8,028 nucleotides of DNA from Candidatus Segatella papionis (GCA_002297965.1 DBLF01000011.1:47474-55501); one strand, 5' to 3'. Positions 1-5,612 are shown, numbered from the stretch's first letter. The notes: generated from the letters alone by a model not told the origin. Translations and numbers: made by a program.

Positions 1-1325
1 TCATTCGCATGGCTCAAATCCACCATTATGCCATAGCGATTCATCTCCTGTATAACCTTAGCACCAAAACTGCTCACGCCATTGTGGGTGTTGCAGCCTC
101 GGGCACTGTCGCAGATGTCGTTGTCGCCATTATGACAGAGGGTAATATACACAATGCCTCGCTGGGCGAAGTGCTTTACATTCGAAAGGTCGTGCTCCAA
201 GGCCAGCCCATTCTCTATGCCGAGCATGATGCTCTTTCTACCCTTGCGCTTGTCGCTGTAAAGATCAGTAGGAGTACGGGCGATGCTGAGATACTGGCGG
301 TTCTTGCTCACTATCTCTTCTATCTTGTCGAAGATGAGGTCGGCATACTGCGTAGGTCCATTAACCTCGAAAGCCACCTTGCTACTGAAGCTCTCGCCTA
401 TCTTAGGCTGCGGCAGGTAAGCCACCATGGTTGTGGCATCCTGGTGTCCATCGGTCATCTTGTGCAAATCCACGAGAATGCGAGGGTCACGATGGTCGAA
501 CTTCACACCCTGCGGGAAGAACATCGGAGTGTCGCAATGGGTATCGAGCGTAAGGATTCGCTTGTGCAACTGCTTGGCAGCATAGAAATTGCCAGCCTGG
601 TGCACCAACCATTGGAAAATCTTCAAGCCCTCCTCGCCAAGCCACTCTGGATGCCACTGCACACCGAGTATCTGCTTGTACTCGTTGCTCTCTATCGCCT
701 CGATGATGCCATCGGTGGATTTGGCAACGATGCGCATGTGCTTGCCCGGCTCGCTCACAGCTTGATGGTGGAACGAGTTGACGAGGATTTTCTCCTGATT
801 GTATATATTATATAAGGTGGAATCCTTCTTGATTTCTACACTATGGGTAGGCTCCGAACGGTCGGCATCCTGACTATGCTTCACCATCTGCTTGATGTCT
901 TGATACACTTTTCCACCCAAAGCTATCGCCAAGGTCTGTATGCCTCGGCAAATGCCAAGCATCGGAATCTGGCGATTGAAAGCCAAGCGAGTGAGCATCA
1001 GCTCTGCCGCATCGCGTTCTTGATTGATGTTGTGAAGACGTGGCGAAGGTTCTTCGCCAAACCACAAGGGATTATGGTCGCCGCCACCCGACAAGATCAA
1101 TCCGTCGAGATGTTCCAAGGTGTTGACGATGACGGTGCTGTCGGCTACGGGAGGGATAATGACAGGCGTTCCACCAGCCGCTATCACCTGCTTGTAATAA
1201 CGATCACGAAGCGTAGCGTCAATATCCTCGTAATTGGCAGTGATGCCAATCACGGGCTGACGTTTCGCTTCGGGAAAAGAAGAGTACGCATCCTTGAGAT
1301 GCGACTCCAATTCAAATGTCTCCAT
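1..1325 (-). CDS. Gamma-glutamyl hydrolase (peptidase C26/PuuD-like) fused to M19 membrane-dipeptidase domain, 3' end cut by window edge
   Basis: This open frame starts at ATG 1325-1323 (METFELESHL...) and runs 441 codons to the left edge without a stop, so the C-terminus is missing. Residues about 24-245 are a class I glutamine-amidotransferase fold. They show GITANYED (27-34), the nucleophile elbow GICRG with Cys126, and GVQWHPE with His225 and Glu227, giving a complete Cys-His-Glu triad as in PuuD-type gamma-glutamyl hydrolases. After a short linker, residues about 256-441 are a renal-dipeptidase (M19) domain. It has DTHCD (zinc ligands His263, Asp265), GIENG (bridging Glu371), TLCH (His398, substrate side) and VDLSH (His439, zinc); the last family zinc histidine lies beyond the edge. 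There is no signal peptide, so it is probably cytoplasmic. It presumably cuts gamma-glutamyl bonds and dipeptides; the real substrate is unknown. It lies 74 bp downstream of the Lrp gene on the same strand. The gap holds two copies of AAAAGTA (1344-1350, 1362-1368) but no clear -7/-33 promoter. Confidence 0.9.
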   Translation of the reverse strand, partial: METFELESHLKDAYSSFPEAKRQPVIGITANYEDIDATLRDRYYKQVIAAGGTPVIIPPVADSTVIVNTLEHLDGLILSGGGDHNPLWFGEEPSPRLHNINQERDAAELMLTRLAFNRQIPMLGICRGIQTLAIALGGKVYQDIKQMVKHSQDADRSEPTHSVEIKKDSTLYNIYNQEKILVNSFHHQAVSEPGKHMRIVAKSTDGIIEAIESNEYKQILGVQWHPEWLGEEGLKIFQWLVHQAGNFYAAKQLHKRILTLDTHCDTPMFFPQGVKFDHRDPRILVDLHKMTDGHQDATTMVAYLPQPKIGESFSSKVAFEVNGPTQYADLIFDKIEEIVSKNRQYLSIARTPTDLYSDKRKGRKSIMLGIENGLALEHDLSNVKHFAQRGIVYITLCHNGDNDICDSARGCNTHNGVSSFGAKVIQEMNRYGIMVDLSHAN

Positions 1326-1371
1326 TTGTAAATTTCTTCTATAAAAAGTACTTATTCTGAGAAAAGTATTT

Positions 1372-1390
1372 GTGGGGGGCTAAGCCCCAC
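1372..1390 (-). terminator. GC-rich hairpin after the Lrp gene
   Basis: GTGGGG (1372-1377) pairs with CCCCAC (1385-1390) around a 7-nt loop, 9 bp past the Lrp stop codon. The position suits an intrinsic terminator, but on the minus strand the bases after the stem (AAATACTTTTC) form only a poor U-tract. It could instead be a leaky terminator or attenuator before the dipeptidase fusion gene. Confidence 0.4.
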
Positions 1391-1399
1391 TATCCGATA

Positions 1400-1867
1400 C
1401 TATTCATCCTCCAAGAGAACAGGAATCTCTCGCTTGATGCTCTGCTCCAATGAGATGAGCGTCTCTGTGGAAACAACGCCAGGAATCGCCTGAAGCTTAT
1501 TGTTTAGCAAGTCCATGAGCTGCTCGTTGTCACGGGCATAGAGCTTGATAAGCATGGTGTAGGAACCTGTAGTGAAGTGGCATTCCACGATTTCTGGAAT
1601 ATTCTGAAGGCGCTCCACCACCTTCTTATACATGTTGCCACGCTCCAAATTGAGTCCTACGTATGTACAGGTGGAATAACCCAGGCTCTTAGGATTTACG
1701 TCGAAACCGCTACCTGTGATGAATCCATCCTCCATCAGGTGCTGTACACGCTGATGGATGGCTGCACGAGACACGCCACACTCTGCGGCTACGTCTTTGA
1801 AAGGAATACGGGCGTTCTTTGAGAGAATGCCAAGAATCTTTCTGTCAAGATTGTCTATTTTCTCCAT
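1400..1867 (-). CDS. Lrp/AsnC family transcriptional regulator
   Basis: This 155-residue protein (MEKIDNLDRKILGIL...) has the standard Lrp/AsnC layout and length. An N-terminal winged helix-turn-helix comes first: residues 5-20 open with the family signature LDRKIL, and the helix-turn-helix is about 23-45 (FKDVAAECGVSRAAIHQRV). A C-terminal RAM (ligand-binding/oligomerisation) domain follows at about 65-145. Members usually bind amino acids and act as dimers to octamers on genes of amino-acid or peptide metabolism. A longer frame would begin at 1939, but that ATG lies upstream of the apparent -7 box and its extra 24 residues do not resemble the family, so ATG 1867-1865 was chosen. The RAM segment reads TTGSYTMLI, where many homologues have an Asp in place of the second Thr. 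The nearest downstream gene is the gamma-glutamyl hydrolase/dipeptidase fusion, a plausible target, which is inference. Confidence 0.93.
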   Translation of the reverse strand: MEKIDNLDRKILGILSKNARIPFKDVAAECGVSRAAIHQRVQHLMEDGFITGSGFDVNPKSLGYSTCTYVGLNLERGNMYKKVVERLQNIPEIVECHFTTGSYTMLIKLYARDNEQLMDLLNNKLQAIPGVVSTETLISLEQSIKREIPVLLEDE

Positions 1868-1921
1868 TTCTGTTTGTTTTATATTGTTGCTATTTTTAAG
1901 GTACTCTGTTATACCAGATAG

Positions 1922-1952
1922 CAAAATTAATAAAAACAATCGGAACTAACAA
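1922..1952 (-). promoter_or_regulatory. Predicted Bacteroidetes-type promoter of the Lrp gene
   Basis: On the minus strand, TAATTTTG (plus coordinates 1922-1929) matches the Bacteroidetes -7 consensus TAnnTTTG. A TTG (1950-1952) lies 20 bp upstream as a -33 element. The expected transcript start is roughly 55 nt ahead of the chosen ATG at 1867. The -33 element overlaps the end of the palindrome at 1950-1993. Confidence 0.55.
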
Positions 1953-1993
1953 CAAAATGCACGAATATTTTGCAATATCCGTGCATTTTGTTG
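1950..1993 (-). terminator. Long inverted repeat, probable terminator of the FKBP operon, overlapping the Lrp promoter
   Basis: The arms CAACAAAATGCACG (1950-1963) and CGTGCATTTTGTTG (1980-1993) are perfect 14-bp complements. After one mismatch, a further ATATT/AATAT stem closes on a TTGC loop. The structure lies about 40 bp past the stop of the FKBP gene ending at 2033. Read on the minus strand, the 3' arm is U-rich but no clean U-run follows it. Read on the plus strand, CTTTTTA follows, so it may act in both directions. Because its edge overlaps the -33 element of the Lrp promoter, it could also be an operator, for example for autoregulation. The two roles cannot be separated from sequence alone. 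Confidence 0.6.
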
Positions 1994-2032
1994 CTTTTTA
2001 TACTGATTTTAACTTAAATCTCAGCCCTTTTG

Positions 2033-3016
2033 CTACTTTTTCTTCTTTGTGGTAGCCTTCTTGACTGTTGCTTTAGAAGAAGCCTTGGCTGCGGACTTCT
2101 GGTTAGAACCTACTGCCACATTCTCCTTCAATTCGCCTGCTGGCTCAGCAGGTTTCGCCTCTGGCTTCACGATGCTAACCAATTCCAAGTCGAACACCAG
2201 GGTAGAGTAAGGAGGAATCTGTCCTGCCTGACGCTCGCCGTAAGCCAACTCGTAAGGGATGTAAAGTTCCCACTTGCTGCCCACAGGCATAGTGGTGAGA
2301 GCCTCTGTCCAACCCTTGATCAAGCTGCCGGCACGGAACTTATCGGTCTTGGCGCCACCATGCTTGGAAGTGGCATCAAACACAGTACCATCGATGAGAC
2401 GACCCTCATAGATTACCTCAACCTCATCAGAAGCCTGAGGTATTTCGCCCTCGCCAGCCTTGATGACCTTATACTGCAATCCACTAGGCAACACCTTCAC
2501 GCCTGGCTTTTTGGCATTCTCGGCAAGGAACTTCTCACCGGCACCAGCCAAAGCTTCCTTCTTATACTCGCCAGCCTTCTTCTCGGTGAAGAGAGTGGTA
2601 TCATTGGCAAGCGCTGCCACAAATCCACGGCTGAACATATTAGCATCGATGGAATCCTTGGTGCTCTTCAATTCCTCGCGTGTGCCAGGAAGAATGCGCT
2701 GGTGTACCATCTGCGCAATCTGCATACCTACGATATAGGCTGTGCCCTGAGGGGTATTTGCCTTGTCGATAGCCTCCTCATAACCACGGATGAAATCTGC
2801 CATGTAAGCAGTATCTACCTGATAACTCTGCTGGATGAATGGAATCAAACCACGTGTAGCATACACACCAGCCGCATAACTCAAAGAGTCGCCCTCTGTA
2901 GCCAATGCCACAGGAGTAACCTTCTTCACATTCTTTTTCTTGTTGTTTGCAGCACTCGCTGTAAACAAAGAAGCACTCGCCACGAGGACGAGTGCTGTCA
3001 TTAATATTTTCTTCAT
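2033..3016 (-). CDS. FKBP-type peptidyl-prolyl cis-trans isomerase, exported, with Lys/Ala-rich C-terminal tail
   Basis: This 327-residue protein begins with a Sec signal peptide (MKKILMTALVLVASASLFTASA, cleavage expected around residue 22-23). No lipobox cysteine is present, so a periplasmic location is likely. Residues about 44-165 are a helical FKBP_N-type dimerisation/chaperone region. Residues about 175-281 are the FKBP isomerase domain, with Tyr203 (VIYEG), Phe213-Asp214 (VFD), Trp236 (IKGWTEAL), Tyr259 (LAYGER) and Phe275 (LVFDLEL) as expected active-site positions. It should speed prolyl isomerisation and chaperone proteins during folding in the envelope. After residue 283 comes a low-complexity tail rich in Lys, Ala and Pro, ending in four lysines; its role is unknown. 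It is the third gene of a tandem FKBP trio, 109 bp after the lipoprotein paralogue. No promoter was seen in that gap, so cotranscription is likely. The gap contains a 19-bp tandem repeat. Confidence 0.95.
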   Translation of the reverse strand: MKKILMTALVLVASASLFTASAANNKKKNVKKVTPVALATEGDSLSYAAGVYATRGLIPFIQQSYQVDTAYMADFIRGYEEAIDKANTPQGTAYIVGMQIAQMVHQRILPGTREELKSTKDSIDANMFSRGFVAALANDTTLFTEKKAGEYKKEALAGAGEKFLAENAKKPGVKVLPSGLQYKVIKAGEGEIPQASDEVEVIYEGRLIDGTVFDATSKHGGAKTDKFRAGSLIKGWTEALTTMPVGSKWELYIPYELAYGERQAGQIPPYSTLVFDLELVSIVKPEAKPAEPAGELKENVAVGSNQKSAAKASSKATVKKATTKKKK

Positions 3017-3017
3017 A

Positions 3018-3073
3018 TTACTTAAAAGTCCTCTTCTTACTTAAAAGTCCTCTTCTTACCTAAAAGTCCTCTT
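3018..3073 (-). repeat. 19-bp direct tandem repeat, about three copies, in the FKBP leader
   Basis: The unit TTACTTAAAAGTCCTCTTC occurs identically at 3018-3036 and 3037-3055. A third copy at 3056-3073 has one change (TTACC) and lacks the last base. Read in the direction of the adjacent gene, each unit carries a purine-rich GAAGAGGA that resembles a ribosome-binding site. The nearest copy leaves about 12 nt before the ATG at 3016. Confidence 0.9.
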
Positions 3074-3125
3074 ACTTATCTAGAATAGAGCTTGAGGTCT
3101 TTTACAATATAGTTGCTCGATAGGA

Positions 3126-4001
3126 TTACTTGCCACCTACAGATACCAACTCAATCTTGAAGATCAATACAGAGAATGGCTTGATCTGACCCTGCTCGCG
3201 ATCACCATAAGCCAACTGCTGAGGAATGTAAACCTCCCAAACAGAACCTGCAGGCATGTGAACCAAAGCCTCGGTCCAACCCTTGATAACCTGGTTGGCA
3301 CGCAAATCTACAGCCTGACCACGCTTGTAAGAAGAATCGAACACCTTGCCGTCGATGGTCTTACCCTCGTAGTTAACCTTTACCATAGAGGTATCCTTTG
3401 GCATAGGACCGTTACCCTCCTTGATGACCTTGTACTGAACGCCAGAAGGAAGAGTTACCACTCCTGGCTTCTTCTTGTTGGCAGCGAGGAACTTCTCACC
3501 AGCCACCTTGTTAGGACCATATTCCTTCTCCATGTTCTTAGCCTTGATGGCCATCATCTTGGTCTGTGCAATCTGGGCAGCCTGCTCTACAGTCATCAAG
3601 CCCTTCTTGCCTGTGGTACCAGTGATGAAACCAGCCATGAAATTCTTCAAAGAGATAGTCTTGGTTGAGTCTTCGCCGAACACCTCGTGGTTGATGCCCT
3701 TCACCATCTGGTTAGAAATCTGCTGACCAATCTGGATACCAGCATAGTAAGCAGCCTTCTTCTTGTCGTCACCAGCATTGGCACCGTCGTTAAGACCCTT
3801 GATAAAATCATCCATATAAGCGGTATCCACGCCCATGCGCTCTACCATAAACTCCTTCAAACCCTGGGTCTGAGACATACCCATGGCATAGCTCATGGTG
3901 TCAACATCATTCTTGAGGTCTGCCTTAGGAGTAGAATTGCCACAAGCTACGAAAGTAGCGGCAACACAAGCCACAAGGGCTCCGAAAAATAACTTTTTCA
4001 T
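3126..4001 (-). CDS. FKBP-type peptidyl-prolyl cis-trans isomerase, lipoprotein
   Basis: This 291-residue protein starts with a lipoprotein signal: a hydrophobic stretch ends in FVAC, so Cys20 is the likely lipidated residue. There is no acidic run right after the cysteine of the sort that directs Bacteroidetes lipoproteins to the surface, so a periplasm-facing anchor is more likely; this is inference. Residues about 33-170 are a helical FKBP_N region containing two similar modules (36-73 and 84-129). Residues about 183-287 are the FKBP domain with Tyr211 (NYEG), Phe221-Asp222 (VFDSS), Trp242 (IKGWTEAL), Tyr265 (LAYGDR) and Phe281. The overall plan resembles Mip/FkpA-type PPIases, which are dimeric isomerase-chaperones. 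It is the middle gene of the tandem trio, 78 bp after the cytoplasmic paralogue. The final residues VSVGGK give a short C-terminus, unlike its downstream neighbour with its long tail. Confidence 0.95.
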   Translation of the reverse strand: MKKLFFGALVACVAATFVACGNSTPKADLKNDVDTMSYAMGMSQTQGLKEFMVERMGVDTAYMDDFIKGLNDGANAGDDKKKAAYYAGIQIGQQISNQMVKGINHEVFGEDSTKTISLKNFMAGFITGTTGKKGLMTVEQAAQIAQTKMMAIKAKNMEKEYGPNKVAGEKFLAANKKKPGVVTLPSGVQYKVIKEGNGPMPKDTSMVKVNYEGKTIDGKVFDSSYKRGQAVDLRANQVIKGWTEALVHMPAGSVWEVYIPQQLAYGDREQGQIKPFSVLIFKIELVSVGGK

Positions 4002-4041
4002 TTTTTTCTATTATGTTTTTATTTTTGTCCTTTTTTGTTTG

Positions 4042-4068
4042 GAAGTCATAGAAGCCAAGAGACTTCTA
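4042..4068 (-). other. Alternative hairpins between two FKBP genes
   Basis: GAAGTC (4042-4047) can pair with GACTTC (4061-4066), while TAGAAG (4049-4054) can pair with CTTCTA (4063-4068). The two 6-bp stems share bases and exclude each other. On the minus strand the following sequence is A-rich, not U-rich, so this is not a standard terminator. It may be an RNA processing or stability element, or chance. Confidence 0.25.
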
Positions 4069-4079
4069 CTATTTGATTC

Positions 4080-4682
4080 TTACTTCACAGCCACAAGCTC
4101 TACATCGAAAATCAATGCTGAGAATGGAGGAATGGATGCACCTGCGCCACGCTCGCCATAACCCAACTGGTAAGGGATGAAGAAACGATACTTGGCACCC
4201 TCGGTCATCAACTGAAGACCCTCTGTCCAACCAGCGATAACCTGGTTCAATGGGAATGTAGCTGTCTGACCACGATCGTAAGAGCTATCAAACTTGGTGC
4301 CGTCGATGAGTGTACCCTCGTAGTGGCACTCCACCTGGTCGGTAGCCTTAGGAGCCTTTCCGTTGCCCTCACGCAAAACCTGATACTGCAAACCGCTCTT
4401 AGTAGTGATGATGCCTTCCTTCTTGGCGTTCTCAGCGAGGAACTTCTCGCCAGCCTCCTTGGCAACCTTACCCTTCTCGGCAGCTGCAGCCTGCGCCTTA
4501 GCCTCCTGCTCTGCGAAGAAATTCTGTACCAACTCCTGAGCTTCCTGCTCGTCGAGCTGAAGTTTGCCAGCAATGGCATCCTTAACAGCCTGTGCAAAAT
4601 CGTCGATGTTCAAACTCTCTGCACCCATTGACGCCAACTGGCGACCGATGCCAATGCCTAAAGCATAACTTACTTTATCCAT
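4080..4682 (-). CDS. FKBP-type peptidyl-prolyl cis-trans isomerase, cytoplasmic (FklB-like)
   Basis: This 200-residue protein has no signal peptide and starts directly with MDKVSYALGIGIG, the beginning of an FKBP_N dimerisation module (about 3-40). A charged, alanine-rich helix (about 44-88) links it to the FKBP isomerase domain (about 93-199). Active-site positions are Tyr121 (HYEG), Phe131-Asp132 (KFDSS), Trp152 (IAGWTEGL), Tyr175 (LGYGER) and Phe192 (LIFDVEL), all intact. The layout and size match cytoplasmic FklB-type enzymes, which isomerise prolyl bonds and act as chaperones. It is the first gene of the three-gene FKBP run. A good -7 box lies about 65 bp upstream, so it probably carries the promoter for the operon. 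The leader is AT-rich without a convincing Shine-Dalgarno, as usual in Bacteroidetes. Confidence 0.95.
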   Translation of the reverse strand: MDKVSYALGIGIGRQLASMGAESLNIDDFAQAVKDAIAGKLQLDEQEAQELVQNFFAEQEAKAQAAAAEKGKVAKEAGEKFLAENAKKEGIITTKSGLQYQVLREGNGKAPKATDQVECHYEGTLIDGTKFDSSYDRGQTATFPLNQVIAGWTEGLQLMTEGAKYRFFIPYQLGYGERGAGASIPPFSALIFDVELVAVK

Positions 4683-4746
4683 AAATTTATCTTATAACTT
4701 TGTATTAATATTCTTTATTTTGTCCTTATTGTACTTAAAACGAGTG

Positions 4747-4754
4747 CAAAGATA
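4747..4754 (-). promoter_or_regulatory. Predicted -7 box for the FKBP gene run
   Basis: On the minus strand TATCTTTG (followed by C) is an exact match to TAnnTTTG. Transcription would start near 4740, giving a leader of about 58 nt to the ATG at 4682. No clear TTG -33 element lies 19-21 bp upstream, only a T-rich GTTTTC a little closer. Confidence 0.55.
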
Positions 4755-4797
4755 ACATTTTTCTCGCTGAAAACGATGCTATTTGAAGAAAAATTAG

Positions 4798-4805
4798 TAA
4801 ATTTG
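4798..4805 (+). promoter_or_regulatory. Predicted -7 box for the sirtuin-rnr unit
   Basis: TAAATTTG matches TAnnTTTG and is followed by TGC. The start of transcription is expected near 4812, about 45 nt before the sirtuin ATG. There is no TTG at the normal -33 distance; a TTTG at 4782-4785 lies too close. It is divergent from, and about 44 bp away from, the FKBP -7 box. Confidence 0.5.
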
Positions 4806-4808
4806 TGC

Positions 4809-4826
4809 ATTCTTAATAGTAAGAAT
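4809..4826 (+). promoter_or_regulatory. 7-bp perfect inverted repeat at the expected sirtuin transcript start
   Basis: ATTCTTA (4809-4815) and TAAGAAT (4820-4826) are perfect complements separated by ATAG. The element sits 3 bp after the -7 box, where a repressor site or a 5'-end stem-loop of the mRNA would fit. Confidence 0.4.
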
Positions 4827-4857
4827 CACAAAATATTATCAATTAAAACGTGATAAG

Positions 4858-5556
4858 ATGAAGAAACTCGTATTTTTAACAGGTGCAGGCATGTCGGTGG
4901 AAAGTGGATTCAAGACTTTCCGCGGTAACGATGGCTTGTGGGAAAACTATCCAGTAGAGCAGATAGCTACCCACGAGGGATGGGAAAAAGACCCTACCCT
5001 AGTGACTAACTTTTATAATATGTTGCGCCATAAGCTTTATGCTGCTCAACCTAACGAGGGACATAAGCTTATCAAGGAATTGGAAAAGAACTTCGAGGTG
5101 ACTGTCATCACGCAGAATGTGGACAACCTTCACGAAAAGGCGGGCTCATCCCATGTCATCCACCTGCATGGCGAACTCTCCAAGGTATGTTCTTCTCGCG
5201 ATCCATACGACTATCGCTACGTGAAGGAACTGCCAGAGGATGATTGCGAGGTGGAGCCTGGAACCAAGGCTGGCGACGGAAGTCTGCTACGCCCATTCAT
5301 CGTCTTCTTCGGCGAGAGCGTTCCGATGATAGAGCCTGCTGCAGAGGCTGTGCAGAATGCCGACATCTTCGTCATCATCGGCACATCGCTCAACGTATAT
5401 CCAGCCGCAGGTTTGATTTCCTACACCAAGCCTCACATTCCTATCTATCTGATAGACCCAGGAGCCGTGAACGCCAATGGATATTACAAGATAGAACACA
5501 TCATGAAGGGAGCTTCTGAAGGCATGAAGGAACTGAAGGAAAAGCTATTATCTTAA
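4858..5556 (+). CDS. cobB: Sir2 family NAD-dependent protein deacylase (sirtuin), zinc cysteines incomplete
   Basis: This 232-residue protein carries the sirtuin Rossmann-fold motifs in order: GAGMSVESG (9-17), TFRG (20-23), QNVDNLHEKAG (86-96), the catalytic His104 in HLHGE, RPFIVFFGE (145-153) and GTS (175-177). Sirtuins use NAD+ to remove acyl groups from lysines, giving O-acyl-ADP-ribose and nicotinamide; this one should be cytoplasmic. The length is that of short bacterial CobB-type enzymes. Two oddities stand out. The small-domain segment between HGE and RP holds only Cys111 and Cys130, not the usual two Cys pairs that bind zinc. The Tyr-x-x-Arg motif of CobB/SIRT5 desuccinylases reads Tyr53-Asn-Met-Leu56, with Arg at 57. 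The symbol follows the family name and does not imply a cobalamin role. It is the first gene of a likely operon with rnr, 56 bp downstream. Confidence 0.94.
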   Translation: MKKLVFLTGAGMSVESGFKTFRGNDGLWENYPVEQIATHEGWEKDPTLVTNFYNMLRHKLYAAQPNEGHKLIKELEKNFEVTVITQNVDNLHEKAGSSHVIHLHGELSKVCSSRDPYDYRYVKELPEDDCEVEPGTKAGDGSLLRPFIVFFGESVPMIEPAAEAVQNADIFVIIGTSLNVYPAAGLISYTKPHIPIYLIDPGAVNANGYYKIEHIMKGASEGMKELKEKLLS

Positions 5557-5587
5557 CTTCTTCAACTTCTAAACTCCTTTAACTCCT
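5553..5587. repeat. Degenerate 9-bp tandem repeat between sirtuin and rnr
   Basis: Four imperfect units follow one another, beginning at the sirtuin stop codon: TTAACTTCT, TCAACTTCT, AAACTCCT and TTAACTCCT. The stretch is pyrimidine-rich on the plus strand. No terminator hairpin is seen in the 56-bp gap, which supports cotranscription. Confidence 0.6.
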
Positions 5588-5612
5588 CAAATTACGTAAA
5601 TAAGAAATAACT

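Noticed and set aside
9..1331. Two long plus-strand open frames (9-815 and 843-1331)
   Set aside because: They lie opposite the hydrolase-dipeptidase gene, whose minus-strand translation has complete catalytic motifs. The plus-strand products show no recognisable domain.
1868..1939. Upstream start that would extend the Lrp protein by 24 residues
   Set aside because: The extension begins ahead of the predicted -7 box and does not resemble Lrp N-termini. The family motif begins right after the Met at 1867.
2030..3004. Plus-strand 324-codon frame
   Set aside because: It is an antisense shadow of the FKBP gene, with a Leu/Ser/Arg/Cys-rich composition and no motifs.
3018..3073. CRISPR-like array
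   Set aside because: The 19-bp units are directly abutting with no spacers.
4858..5556. Sirtuin as an anti-phage SIR2 defence gene
   Set aside because: It is a short stand-alone deacylase with the HGE catalytic histidine and is not fused to a sensor or effector domain. Its neighbours are housekeeping genes.
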